Source of the DNA: Thermoanaerobaculia bacterium
Lineage (GTDB): Bacteria > Acidobacteriota > Thermoanaerobaculia > UBA5066 > DATFVB01
Reading direction: 5' to 3'
Assembly (NCBI GenBank): GCA_035717485.1
Contig: DASTIQ010000206.1
Location: 1-36,404, forward strand
Length of the DNA: 36,404 nt
In this document: piece after piece, positions 8,355-16,458 of the stretch
How the letters are laid out: every line of letters starts with the position of its first letter
Position numbering within the stretch: position 1 is the first letter of the stretch
Notes under the pieces: generated by a model
What the model saw: only the letters and a program-made list of their open reading frames with translations
The model's database searches: none
Told to the model about the DNA's origin: nothing
Made by a program: the position numbers and the translations under genes

Positions 8355-10223
8355 ATGAGCGCCGCCTCCCCGCACGAAGAGGAGGTCCTCGGGAAGGCGT
8401 ACGACGCCCGTCTCGCGAGGCGCCTGCTCCGCTACGTGCGCCCCTACCGGGGGAGCCTCGTGGCCGGGGTGGTGCTCATCCTCCTCGGCTCGCTCTTCCA
8501 GCTGATGGGGCCGGCGCTCACGGCCGCGGCTCTCGACGTGTCGATCGCGCCGCGGCCCGGCGCGCGGCTCTCGATCGTCGGCCGCGCGGCGACGGCCGTC
8601 GCGACGCGGCTGCACGTGCCGCTCGCGGGTCGCGCCGGCGTCGACTTCTTCGCCGCCGCGTTCCTGGCCTCGCTTCTCCTCGCGTTCTTCCTCACCTACG
8701 CGCAGGTGTGGATCGTGAACTGGATGGGGCAGCGGATCATGTACGACCTCCGCGCCGAGATCTTCGAGAATCTCCAGAGGGCCGACGTCGCCTATCTCGA
8801 CCGCCATCCCGTGGGCCGGCTGATGACGCGCCTGACGAGCGACGTCGACGCCCTGAACGAGCTCTTCACGTCCGGGATCGTTTCGATGGTCGGGGACGTC
8901 TTCACGCTCGCGGGGATCGTCGTCGCGCTCTTCCTCCTGAATCCGCCGCTCGCGCTCGCGACGTTCCTGACGCTTCCGCTCATCGTCGCGTTCACCGGGT
9001 GGTTCCGAAAGCGGTCGCGGGAGACCTATCGCGACATCCGGGTGCGCCTGGCCCGCATCAACGCGTTCCTCCAGGAGCACATCACCGGGATGGCGGTCGT
9101 GCAGCTGTTCAACCGCGAGGAGCGGGCGTGCCGCGACTTCTCCGAGATCAACGACGCGCACCGGCAGGCCTACGTCCGCGCGATCTTCTATTACTCGGTC
9201 TTCTACCCCGGGGTCGAGTTCCTCTCCGCGCTCGGCCTCGCGCTCATCATCGGCTACGGCGGCAGCGAGGTCCTCCGCGGCGCGCTCTCGGTCGGCGTGC
9301 TGGTCGCGTTCATCCAGTACGCCCAGCGGTTCTTCCGGCCGATCTCGGACCTTTCGGACAAGTACAACATCCTGCAGGCGGCGATGGCCGCCTCCGAGCG
9401 CATCTTCCGGCTCCTCGACACCCGGCCGGCGATCGCCTCGCCGCGCGAACCGGTCCGCCCGCCGCGGCAAGGGAGCCTCGCCATGGAGCGGGTCTCGTTT
9501 TCCTATGCGCGCGGGGAAGGGGTGCTCAAGGACGTTTCGATCGCGGCCGCGCCCGGCGAGCGACTCGCGCTCGTCGGCCACACGGGGGCGGGGAAGACCA
9601 CGATCGCGTCGCTGTTCCTCCGCTTCTACGACGCGACGGAGGGAGCGGTGCGCGTGGACGGCGAAGACGTGCGCGGGTTCGATCTTCGCGATCTCCGTTC
9701 CCGGTTCGCGGTCGTCCTCCAGGACCCGTTCCTCTTCACGAGCTCGGTCGCCGACAACATCCGCCTCGGGAACCGCGGCATCACCGACGCGCAGGTGCGC
9801 CGGGCCGCCGAGGAGGCGAGGGCCGCGGGGTTCATCGAGCGGCTGCCTCGGGGATACGACACCGTCCTCCAGGAGCGCGGCGGCGGACTCTCGGCGGGGC
9901 AGAAGCAGCTCCTCTCGATCGCGCGGGCATTCGCGTTCGATCCCGAGTTCCTGATCCTCGACGAAGCGACCGCGAACATCGATACGGAGACCGAGATGGA
10001 GATCCGCGACGGGCTCTCGCGCCTCCTCGCGGGCCGGACGTCCCTCGTCATCGCGCACCGCCTCTCGACGATCCGGCAGGCCTCGCGAATCGTGGTGCTC
10101 CACAAGGGAGAGGTGCGGGAAACGGGAACCCACGCCGAACTGCTGACGAGGAACGGGCTGTACGCCAAGCTGTACCGGCTGCAGTACCGGGACCAGGAGC
10201 TGCTCGCGCGCTCCACGGGATAG
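8355..10223 (+). CDS. half-ABC exporter, catalytic-site partner (TM288-like)
   Basis: ABC exporter half-transporter of 622 aa: six membrane helices, then an ATPase domain with Walker A GHTGAGKT (about 408-415), Walker B FLILDEATA with the catalytic Glu present, and H-loop VIAHRLST. The signature is LSAGQKQL instead of LSGGQ. That pattern (intact Glu, altered signature) is the complement of the upstream subunit and matches the catalytic partner of TM287/288-type heterodimers. It has a longer first extracellular loop (about residues 55-95). The ATG at 8355 gives MSAASPHEEEVLGKAYD, a normal N-terminus; no strong ribosome-binding site or -10 is visible in the 106 bp before it. Confidence 0.9.
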   Translation: MSAASPHEEEVLGKAYDARLARRLLRYVRPYRGSLVAGVVLILLGSLFQLMGPALTAAALDVSIAPRPGARLSIVGRAATAVATRLHVPLAGRAGVDFFAAAFLASLLLAFFLTYAQVWIVNWMGQRIMYDLRAEIFENLQRADVAYLDRHPVGRLMTRLTSDVDALNELFTSGIVSMVGDVFTLAGIVVALFLLNPPLALATFLTLPLIVAFTGWFRKRSRETYRDIRVRLARINAFLQEHITGMAVVQLFNREERACRDFSEINDAHRQAYVRAIFYYSVFYPGVEFLSALGLALIIGYGGSEVLRGALSVGVLVAFIQYAQRFFRPISDLSDKYNILQAAMAASERIFRLLDTRPAIASPREPVRPPRQGSLAMERVSFSYARGEGVLKDVSIAAAPGERLALVGHTGAGKTTIASLFLRFYDATEGAVRVDGEDVRGFDLRDLRSRFAVVLQDPFLFTSSVADNIRLGNRGITDAQVRRAAEEARAAGFIERLPRGYDTVLQERGGGLSAGQKQLLSIARAFAFDPEFLILDEATANIDTETEMEIRDGLSRLLAGRTSLVIAHRLSTIRQASRIVVLHKGEVRETGTHAELLTRNGLYAKLYRLQYRDQELLARSTG

Positions 10224-10354
10224 CAGGAGCAGGCGCGCCGCATCGACCGGGCCGGCCCGCGCCTCGAGGCGCGGCAACGGGAGGATCTTCACGAGCCGTG
10301 CGCCCCGACGGCCGGGGCGCGGACTTCCCCTCGCGACTCGGGACGATTCTCGCC
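10224..10354. other. intergenic gap between convergent operons with two GC hairpins
   Basis: This 131-bp gap separates the ends of two convergent operons. It holds a perfect 18-bp palindrome at 10257-10274 (ccgcgcctcgaggcgcgg) and an 8-bp stem with a 5-base loop at 10300-10320 (GCGCCCCG/CGGGGCGC). Neither is followed by a T-run. Either could stop transcription in both directions or simply reflect GC bias. Confidence 0.35.
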
Positions 10355-11218
10355 CTACGTCTTCCCCAGATCGGCCGGCGCCCGACTCGTGCCGGCCCGC
10401 AGGGCCAGAGCGGCGAGCGACAGCACGTACGGCAACATCAGGAGCGCCTGCGGCGGAATTCCGAGCACGCCGCGCGCCTGCAGCTGGAACTGGATCGCCT
10501 GCAGGAGGCCGAAGCCGAGACAGGCCGCGGCGACGGGGAAGGGCTTCCACCGCCCGAACGCGACGAGCGCGAGCGCGACGAAGCCGCGCCCGGCCGTCAT
10601 CCCTTCGAGGAACGTGTCCGAGAGCTCCAGGGTCAGGGACGCGCCGGCGAGACCGGTCAAGGCGCCGCCCGCGATCGCCGCGGCCATCCGATAACGCTTC
10701 GTCGGCACCTTGAGGGCGTCGGCGTCGGCGAGCGACTCTCCGGTCGCCCGCAGGCGCAGTCCCCAGCTCGTGCGGAAGAGGAACAGGAAGACGAGCGGCA
10801 CCGAGGCGATCGCCGCCACGTCGATCGGGGTCAGGGGCCCGGCGGCGGGAGGAAGGAGGATGGACGGCCGGACGCCGCCGGCCTGCATCCGAAGGAGGAC
10901 GCCCGTCGCGCCGAGGACGACGAGATTCAGGGCGGTCCCGGCGACGATCGGGTCCGCCCGCCGTCCCACGACGAAGGAGCCGAACAGGGCGGCGAGCGCC
11001 ATTCCCGCCGCGGCGGCCGCCGCCGCTCCGACGAGCGCCGATCCCGAGGCGCCGGCGACCGCCCACGCCGCGAACGCGCCGGCGAGCATCTCTCCTTCGA
11101 TGCCGATGTCGAGCAGTCCCGCGCGCTCGCGAACCGTTTCCCCCATGGCGGCGAGAAGGAGCGGAGTCGCCGCCGTCAGACCGGAGAGGAGAATCGCCCC
11201 GAGCCACGGACCCGTCAT
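10355..11218 (-). CDS. ABC transporter permease, BMP/nucleoside type (second permease)
   Basis: Integral membrane protein of 287 aa, almost entirely hydrophobic helices, with the BPD_transp_2 family hallmark ERAGLLDIGIEGEMLAGAFAA and the cytoplasmic loop GLRLRATGES that contacts the ATPase. It corresponds to NupQ/YufQ of nucleoside uptake systems. The start ATG overlaps the stop of the other permease gene (ATGA). It is the last gene of the bmp operon. Confidence 0.88.
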   Translation of the reverse strand: MTGPWLGAILLSGLTAATPLLLAAMGETVRERAGLLDIGIEGEMLAGAFAAWAVAGASGSALVGAAAAAAAGMALAALFGSFVVGRRADPIVAGTALNLVVLGATGVLLRMQAGGVRPSILLPPAAGPLTPIDVAAIASVPLVFLFLFRTSWGLRLRATGESLADADALKVPTKRYRMAAAIAGGALTGLAGASLTLELSDTFLEGMTAGRGFVALALVAFGRWKPFPVAAACLGFGLLQAIQFQLQARGVLGIPPQALLMLPYVLSLAALALRAGTSRAPADLGKT

Positions 11219-12099
11219 GCCGCCGACGCCTCGCGGCGGCGCCGGCGCCGCAGACGGGGCGCGGCCAGGGCGGCGAGCACGAGCGCTCCCTCGATCGCGA
11301 GCGCGCTCGCGGCGGAGACGCCGGCGCGGCGTTGAAGGGCCGACGAGAGCACGTTGATGAGACCGAAAACGGCCGCGGCGGCGGCCGTGCCGAGAGCGGA
11401 GAGCTGGCCCACGACGGCGACCGCGAGGCCGAGATACCCGTAGCCCGGAGAGAACGCGTCGAACAGGCGCCCCGCGACGCCGAGGAGCTCGACCGCGCCG
11501 CCGATGCCCGCGGCCGCGCCCGCCGCGACGAAGGCGGCGCCTCGCACCCGGGGAACGTCGATCCCGGCGAATTCGGCGGCCCGCGGACCCGCTCCCGCCG
11601 CGAGGAGGCGGAAGCCGGCCTTCGTCCTCCGGAGGAAGACCGCGAGCACGACGGCGAGCGCCGCCGCGATCAGCACTCCGGCATGGAGCCGGGTTCCGGC
11701 GGCCAGGATCGGCAGGCGCGCCCCCTCCGGGACCGCGTCGCTCTGCGGAAACGTCCGCGTGCGCTCCTGGAGGAATCCGTGAACGGCGACCGAGACGAGG
11801 CCGGAGGCGACGAAGTTGAGCAGGATCGTCGCGAGGACGTCGAGGACTCCGCGGCGGCGAACGAGCCATGAGGCGAGGCCCGCCCAGAGGCCGCCGGCGG
11901 CCGCTCCGGCCGCGAGCGCCGCCGCGGCGACGAGGGCGCCGGGCGCCGCGAGCCGGGTCGCGACGGCGGCCGCGGCGAGAGCCCCCGCCAGGAACTGTCC
12001 TTCCGCGCCGACGTTGACGACTCCCGCCTTCCAGGCCACGAGGAAAGAGAGGGCGCAGAAGAGGAGGGGCGTCCCCTTCACGAGGAGCTCGGAAATCAT
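11215..12099 (-). CDS. ABC transporter permease, BMP/nucleoside type (first permease)
   Basis: Membrane protein of 294 aa of the BPD_transp_2 family, matching the NupP/YufP position. Visible hallmarks are WKAGVVNVGAEGQFLAGALAA near the N-terminus, VLDVLATILLNFVASGLV, and the coupling loop GFRLLAAGAGPRAAEFAGI. The C-terminus ends in an Arg-rich cytoplasmic tail. The ATG overlaps the ATPase stop codon by four bases, and its own stop overlaps the next permease in the same way. With its partner it should form the transmembrane pore for nucleosides or related small molecules. Confidence 0.88.
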   Translation of the reverse strand: MISELLVKGTPLLFCALSFLVAWKAGVVNVGAEGQFLAGALAAAAVATRLAAPGALVAAAALAAGAAAGGLWAGLASWLVRRRGVLDVLATILLNFVASGLVSVAVHGFLQERTRTFPQSDAVPEGARLPILAAGTRLHAGVLIAAALAVVLAVFLRRTKAGFRLLAAGAGPRAAEFAGIDVPRVRGAAFVAAGAAAGIGGAVELLGVAGRLFDAFSPGYGYLGLAVAVVGQLSALGTAAAAAVFGLINVLSSALQRRAGVSAASALAIEGALVLAALAAPRLRRRRRREASAA

Positions 12100-13505
12100 G
12101 CGGGCGGCAGACCGATCATCGCGCGCCCGATGCTCTCGAGCGGCGTGTCGGCGGGGAGCGCGGCGGAGAGCCGCCCGCGGTAGAGCACGCGGATCGTGTC
12201 CGCGACGGACCGTGCGTCGTCCAGGTCGGACGTGACGAGGAGCACCGAGCCCCCGCGGGCCGCGGCGGCCGAGAGCGCGGCGAGCGTCGCGCGCGAGGCG
12301 GCGAGGTCGAGGCCTCGCGTGGGCGAGACCGCCAGCAGGAAGGCGGGCTCGCGGCCCAGCTCGCGCGCGAGGATCGTCTTCTGCTGGTTGCCTCCCGAGA
12401 GAGCCCGCGCCCGCTGGCGGGACGAGGACGCGACGATGTGGGTCGCCGCGACCGCGCGCTCCGCCGCGTCCTCGTCGGCGTCGGGAATCGGCTCGGCGAG
12501 CCGGAGGTTGTCGGCGATCGAGAAGTCGAGGATCAGCCCTTCGCGCTGCCGGTCGCCCGGAACGACGGAGGCCCCGCTCCGGCGGAATCCGCCCCGGCCG
12601 ACCGCTTCGCCGCCGACCCGGACGGAGCCGGACGCCGGATCCCGCAAACCCGCCACGACCTCCGCGAGCTCGTCCTGGCCGTTCCCGTCGACGCCGACCA
12701 CCGCCGCGATTTCTCCCTCGCGCACGACCAGCGAGAGATCGTCGAGCGCCGTGGCGCCGGCGGAAGACGTCGTCGAAACGCCCTCGACGACGAGCACGGG
12801 CGGGCCGGGCTCGCGCCGCGTCCGGGGGGACGGTTCGGCGCCTTCGAGGAACAGCCGGGCGATTTCCTCCGGCGACGTCGATTCGCGAGCTTTCGTGAAG
12901 ACGCATCGGCCCCGCCGGAGGAGCGTGATCCGGTCGGAGATCGCGAACGCTTCCGGGAGCTTGTGGGTGATGAAGACGACCGCCGCGCCGCGGCGCGCGG
13001 CTCCGCGGACGGATTCGGCGAACGCGGCGATCTCGGCCGGCGCGAGGACCGCCGTCGGCTCGTCGAGGAGGAGGAGGTCCGGGCGGCGGAAAAGCGCGCG
13101 GGCGAGCTCCAGGCGCTGTCGCGCGCCGACGGGAAGACGGGCGGCTTCCGCCCCGGGATTTCCCAGCGCGATCCCGGTCTCCTCTTCGATTCGCCGGAAC
13201 CGGCGGGCGAGCGGCCGGGGAGCGAGCGGGCGAAAGCCGGAATCCTCGACGGCGAGGCACTCCGCCGCGGTCAGGCCCGGCGGGATCGCGAAATGCTGGT
13301 GGACATGACCCACGGTTCCGGGAACGGAGACCTCGCCGGAATCCGGGACGATCCGGCCGTCGAGGACGTTGGCGAGCGTCGATTTTCCGGCGCCGTTCTC
13401 CCCGAGCACGGCGTGAATCTCGCCGGGCCGGAAATCGATCGAGACCTCCGAGAGCGCCGTCGTCGCGCCGAACCGCACGGTGACGCGGCGGAGCGAGAAG
13501 GTCAG
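12096..13505 (-). CDS. ABC transporter ATPase, duplicated NBDs, BMP/nucleoside type
   Basis: Energy-coupling ATPase with two fused nucleotide-binding domains, about 469 aa (relatives are usually near 500). The first domain has Walker A GENGAGKST, a weakened signature LPVGARQR and Walker B LLLLDEPTAVL. The second has the degenerate Walker A GVDGNGQDEL that is normal in this family and the signature LSGGNQQK. Start: the homologous N-terminus begins at LTFSLRRVTVRFG. In frame before it there is no ATG, GTG or TTG for at least 20 codons, while a CTG at 13505-13503 overlaps the TGA of the bmp gene as CTGA, with GGGGAA a few bases upstream. I therefore place the start at CTG; the only nearby alternative is a GTG at 13478, which would cut into the first beta strand. 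Confidence 0.85.
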   Translation of the reverse strand: MTFSLRRVTVRFGATTALSEVSIDFRPGEIHAVLGENGAGKSTLANVLDGRIVPDSGEVSVPGTVGHVHQHFAIPPGLTAAECLAVEDSGFRPLAPRPLARRFRRIEEETGIALGNPGAEAARLPVGARQRLELARALFRRPDLLLLDEPTAVLAPAEIAAFAESVRGAARRGAAVVFITHKLPEAFAISDRITLLRRGRCVFTKARESTSPEEIARLFLEGAEPSPRTRREPGPPVLVVEGVSTTSSAGATALDDLSLVVREGEIAAVVGVDGNGQDELAEVVAGLRDPASGSVRVGGEAVGRGGFRRSGASVVPGDRQREGLILDFSIADNLRLAEPIPDADEDAAERAVAATHIVASSSRQRARALSGGNQQKTILARELGREPAFLLAVSPTRGLDLAASRATLAALSAAAARGGSVLLVTSDLDDARSVADTIRVLYRGRLSAALPADTPLESIGRAMIGLPPA

Positions 13506-14464
13506 AAGTTTCCCCGCGGAACGACGAGGGCGCCGGAGACGATCGCCGTCCGAGCCCGCTCGATTTCCCCGGGAAGACCGGCGGGAAGGCCGGCCTCCCG
13601 CTTCGGGTTCCACACGAACGAGATCACTCCGTCCCGGATGCCGAAGCGGATCGACCGCGCCTTGAACTTTCCGTCGCGGACCTCGCGCGCGACGGCGACG
13701 AACGCCTTCGGAATGTCGATCACCGCCGACGCGACGATCACGTCGGGCGCCAGGGCGTTCTGGTCCTTGTTCGTCCCGAACGCGAGGATCCTGCGCTCGC
13801 GCGCGGCCTGGAAGACGCCCGCCCCCGCGGCGTCGGCATTGTGGATCACGACGTCGCAGCCCTGGTCGGCGAGCGCGAGGGTGGCCTGGCGGGCGGCGGC
13901 CGCGTCGTCGAAGGAGCCGGTGTAGACGGTGCGGACGACGGCCTTCGGGTCGACGGAGCGCACGCCTCCCTCGAACGCCAGGAAGGTCGAGGCGACCGAA
14001 GGAATCTCGACGCCGCCGACGGCTCCGACGACTCCGGTCTTCGAGAGGCGCGCCGCGGCCATGCCGCAGAGGTAGGTGGCCTGCTCGAGCTCGAACACCA
14101 TGGGCGCGACGTTCGGCCGGATCGTCGACCCGGAGGTCGTGATGAAGACGGTCTTCGGGAAATCGCGGGCGACGCGGGCGGCCGCGTCCTGGAACTCGAA
14201 GCCGTGGCCGAACTCGAGCCAGGCGCCCCGGGCGGCGAAATCGCGGAACTGCTCTTCGAATTCGGACGGCGTCTTGACCTGGACGTGGGCGACGGGGACG
14301 GCGAGCTCCCGATGGATCTCCGCCAACCCCTCGTAGGCCGCGGCGTTCCATCCGTGGTCGGTGACGGGGCCCGGGGTGAGCAGCGCGACCCCGGCCTTCC
14401 CTCCGCCGCACCCGCCGAGGGCCGCCCCCGCCAGGACGACGATCGCGACGGGGAGCCGTTTCAC
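13502..14464 (-). CDS. BMP/PnrA-like substrate-binding lipoprotein
   Basis: Periplasmic binding lipoprotein of 320 aa for an ABC importer. The signal peptide ends in a lipobox with Cys19 (ALGGC). The mature part has the BMP/Med family features: VALLTPGPVTDHGWNAAAYEGL near the N-terminus, FITTSGSTIRPNVAPMVFELEQATYL, and the hinge region DVVIHNADAAGAG followed by AFGTNKDQ. Known members bind purine nucleosides (PnrA) or other small molecules. The GTG start at 14464 is backed by a -10 element ending seven bases upstream. It heads a four-gene operon (binding protein, ATPase, two permeases) in which all junctions overlap by four bases. Confidence 0.9.
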   Translation of the reverse strand: MKRLPVAIVVLAGAALGGCGGGKAGVALLTPGPVTDHGWNAAAYEGLAEIHRELAVPVAHVQVKTPSEFEEQFRDFAARGAWLEFGHGFEFQDAAARVARDFPKTVFITTSGSTIRPNVAPMVFELEQATYLCGMAAARLSKTGVVGAVGGVEIPSVASTFLAFEGGVRSVDPKAVVRTVYTGSFDDAAAARQATLALADQGCDVVIHNADAAGAGVFQAARERRILAFGTNKDQNALAPDVIVASAVIDIPKAFVAVAREVRDGKFKARSIRFGIRDGVISFVWNPKREAGLPAGLPGEIERARTAIVSGALVVPRGNF

Positions 14465-14471
14465 GGCCGCG

Positions 14472-14477
14472 AGTCTA
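14472..14477 (-). promoter_or_regulatory. -10 element of the bmp operon, leaderless layout
   Basis: TAGACT on the minus strand, followed by seven bases (cgcggcc) and the GTG at 14464. It faces the -10 of the divergent gene at 14525 with 35 bp between the two elements. No clear -35 is seen. Confidence 0.55.
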
Positions 14478-14512
14478 TCGCGAAGAGGCCGCCCTCGGCC
14501 GGGGCGGGGCGA

Positions 14513-14518
14513 TAAGAT
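14513..14518 (+). promoter_or_regulatory. -10 element of the 14525 gene, leaderless layout
   Basis: TAAGAT followed by six bases (gcgcgc) and the GTG at 14525. There is no purine-rich ribosome-binding site between them. Confidence 0.55.
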
Positions 14519-14524
14519 GCGCGC

Positions 14525-15043
14525 GTGTTTCGCTGGCTCTCGTCGATCGCCCGGCGGCTCGAGCTCGACAAGCTCTTCACGCGGACCGGGGGCGGCTTCT
14601 TCCTTCGCGAGGAGCCGCCGGGGGAACCGACGCCGCCGGACGCTCCGCACGAGCGGGAGATCCCTCCGTCCCTTTCCATCCACGTATCCGCGCCCCGCAT
14701 CGAGCCGCGGGTCAGCGCGGGCGACGGGGACGAGACGATGATCACCACGTTCGTCGCGGCGTGGCGGCCGAACCCGTCTCCGCCGGAGGAGTGGATCGAG
14801 CTGCTGCGTTCGGCGCCGTTCGGCACCACGTTCACCTCGGCGCGCGAGCTGCAATGGGACGGGAAGGACCTCACGATCGAGAGGGTGAACGCGTCGGAGA
14901 TCGAAGCGTTCGCCGGCAAGATGGACGAATGGGTGGACTACGCCAACAGCGAGCTCGCGAGCCGCCGCGCCACGCCCGAGGCGGTCGCCCGCTTCGAGGC
15001 CGGCAAGCGCGCGGCCGAGCTTCAGGATCGGTTTCGCCGCTGA
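14525..15043 (+). CDS. uncharacterised protein, 172 aa
   Basis: I do not recognise a family. The protein starts MFRWLSSIARRLELDKLFTR, an amphipathic helix without a signal peptide, then a proline-rich acidic stretch (EEPPGEPTPPDAPHERE), then a compact mixed domain (about residues 70-165). Conserved-looking features are WRPNPSPPEEWIELL, TFTSARELQWDGKDL and a C-terminal charged helix (MDEWVDYANSELASRR). Codon third positions are strongly GC, as in its neighbours, so it is very likely a real gene. It is divergent from the bmp operon and directly precedes the HD-like gene, probably in the same transcript. Confidence 0.75.
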   Translation: MFRWLSSIARRLELDKLFTRTGGGFFLREEPPGEPTPPDAPHEREIPPSLSIHVSAPRIEPRVSAGDGDETMITTFVAAWRPNPSPPEEWIELLRSAPFGTTFTSARELQWDGKDLTIERVNASEIEAFAGKMDEWVDYANSELASRRATPEAVARFEAGKRAAELQDRFRR

Positions 15044-15048
15044 CGCCG

Positions 15049-15600
15049 GTGAACGAGGAGGAGCGCCGCCGCGTCCTGGACTGGGTCAAGCCGCTCGCCG
15101 CCGGGATCGACGGCGTGACCAACTTCGGCGACGTCGAGCGGGTCCTGCGGGCGGCGGAGGAAGTCGCGGCCGGACGCTCCGACGTCGATTCCGACCGCCT
15201 GTTCCTGCTCGCCGTTTTCTCGGGACAGGAGAAGTGGGTTTCCGGATTCGCCCACGGGAGCCGGACGGAGCTCTTCCTCGGTTCGGTCGGAGTGCCCGCC
15301 CCGGCGTTCCGGGCCCTCCGCCGGTCGCTCGGCCGCTACGCGCGGTCCCCGGAGACTCCCGAAGAGGAGTGCGTGCACGACGCGCGACGGCTCGACGAGA
15401 TCGGCGCTTACGGCGTCGCGCGGCTCGCCGCGATCGGCGCGCGCGAGAGGATGGATCTCGCAGAGCTCGCCGCGGAGATCGAGGGGGAAGCGCGCGACGA
15501 CCTGCGGACGGAGCGCGGCCGCGCGCTCGCCGCTCCGCGGCTGGCCGTCATGCGCGAGTTCGCACGGTGCCTGAGGGAAGAGATCGCCGAGTTCGGGTAG
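15049..15600 (+). CDS. degenerate HD-domain-like protein
   Basis: Protein of 183 aa. The segment ECVHDARRLDEIGAYGVARL (about residues 105-125) closely resembles the conserved VQDADRLEALGAIGLAR block of YedJ/YpgQ-type HD phosphohydrolases. The other expected metal ligands are missing: the leading His of the HxxxHVxRV helix is replaced in TNFGDVERV (residues 23-31), the HD doublet position reads AVFSGQ, and the later AHS-type helix reads LGRYARS. It may therefore be a non-catalytic relative. Start: GTG at 15049 gives MNEEERRRVLDW; a CTG at 15040 overlapping the previous stop (CTGA) is the alternative. The homology is from memory and by eye. Confidence 0.65.
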   Translation: MNEEERRRVLDWVKPLAAGIDGVTNFGDVERVLRAAEEVAAGRSDVDSDRLFLLAVFSGQEKWVSGFAHGSRTELFLGSVGVPAPAFRALRRSLGRYARSPETPEEECVHDARRLDEIGAYGVARLAAIGARERMDLAELAAEIEGEARDDLRTERGRALAAPRLAVMREFARCLREEIAEFG

Positions 15601-15705
15601 CCGGCGCGCCTCTCCGGGCCGCTCGAAATCGCGGGGACCCTTCGGTTCAGGACGTGAAGGCGCGGCTGACACGCGCCCGTCCGGCTCGATGCATCGCCGC
15701 GCCGG

Positions 15706-16458
15706 CTAATAGAGGGAGCGGCCCCCGTCCACCGTGAGCACCTCTCCGGTCACGAACCCGGGTCCGTCGCAGAAGAACGCGACCGCGGCGGCGATCTCTT
15801 CCGGTGTCCCGCAGCGGCGGAGCGGAATCTCCGAGACGAGCTTGGCGACCGCGGCCTTCGGCATGTTCGTCGGCGGGAGGATCGTTCCCGGCGCGACCCC
15901 GTTGACGGAGACCTCCGGCGCGAGCTGCCGGGCGAGGACGCGGACGACCGCCTCGACCGCCGCCTTCGAGATCGCGTGCGCGGAGTAGCCTTTCCAGACC
16001 CGCCGCGCGGCGAGGTCCGAGATCAGGACGACGCGTCCGCGCCGGGACCGGAGTTCCTTCTCCGCGGCGCGCGCGAGGAGGAAGTTGGCGCGGGCGTTCA
16101 GGTCGATCGCCGCGTCCCAGATCTCCGCTCCGGTATCCGAAAACGGCACCTTCAGGAAGTTCGCGGCGGAGCCGACGAGGAGGTCGAGGCGCCCGAACGC
16201 GGAGATCGTCCGGCCGACCAGCCGTGAGCAGTCGGCGGGACGCGAGAGGTCCGCCCGGATGACCGTCGCCCGCACGCCGCCGGCGCGAGCCTCCGCGGCG
16301 ACGGCATCGGCTTCCTTCCGGGAGGCGTGGTAGTGGATCGCGACGTCGCATCCCGCGCGGGCGCGTTCGAGGGCGATCGCGCGTCCGAGGCGGACCGCGC
16401 CGCCGGTGACGAGCGCGACGCGGCGGGCCGAGGCCGCCCCCTTCACGCGCGCCGTCAT
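15706..16458 (-). CDS. SDR-family oxidoreductase, FolM/pteridine-reductase-like, altered active site
   Basis: Protein of 250 aa with the SDR fold: TGGAVRLGRAIAL for NADP binding, the FolM/PTR1-like RxG arrangement, ADLSRPADC after beta-3, and VTGEVLTVDGGRSLY at the C-terminus. The catalytic region reads GYSAHAISKAAVE. The usual Tyr four residues before Lys165 is His161; the only nearby Tyr is Tyr158, seven residues before the Lys, the spacing seen in FabI-type enoyl reductases. The Ser of the tetrad falls in VVLISDLAA. The gene overlaps the acyl-CoA dehydrogenase by four bases (ATGA) and is the last of a fatty-acid oxidation operon, so an acyl-CoA or acyl-ACP substrate is possible. The exact reaction is unknown. 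Confidence 0.82.
   Translation of the reverse strand: MTARVKGAASARRVALVTGGAVRLGRAIALERARAGCDVAIHYHASRKEADAVAAEARAGGVRATVIRADLSRPADCSRLVGRTISAFGRLDLLVGSAANFLKVPFSDTGAEIWDAAIDLNARANFLLARAAEKELRSRRGRVVLISDLAARRVWKGYSAHAISKAAVEAVVRVLARQLAPEVSVNGVAPGTILPPTNMPKAAVAKLVSEIPLRRCGTPEEIAAAVAFFCDGPGFVTGEVLTVDGGRSLY

Noticed and set aside
10257-10274. 18-bp perfect palindrome as a possible operator or attachment site
   Set aside because: It lies between the 3' ends of convergent operons, far from any promoter, and is made only of GC-rich steps around CTCGAG; a terminator or chance is simpler.
7956-11207. A 1083-codon minus-strand frame opposite the methyltransferase and the second exporter gene
   Set aside because: It runs through the ends of convergent operons and reads as Arg/Glu/Asp repeats; the plus-strand exporter has all its motifs.
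12096-13505. Degenerate second Walker A and weak first signature read as pseudogene decay of the ATPase
   Set aside because: The GxxGNGQ second Walker A is normal for the sugar/nucleoside ATPases of this family, and the frame is intact.
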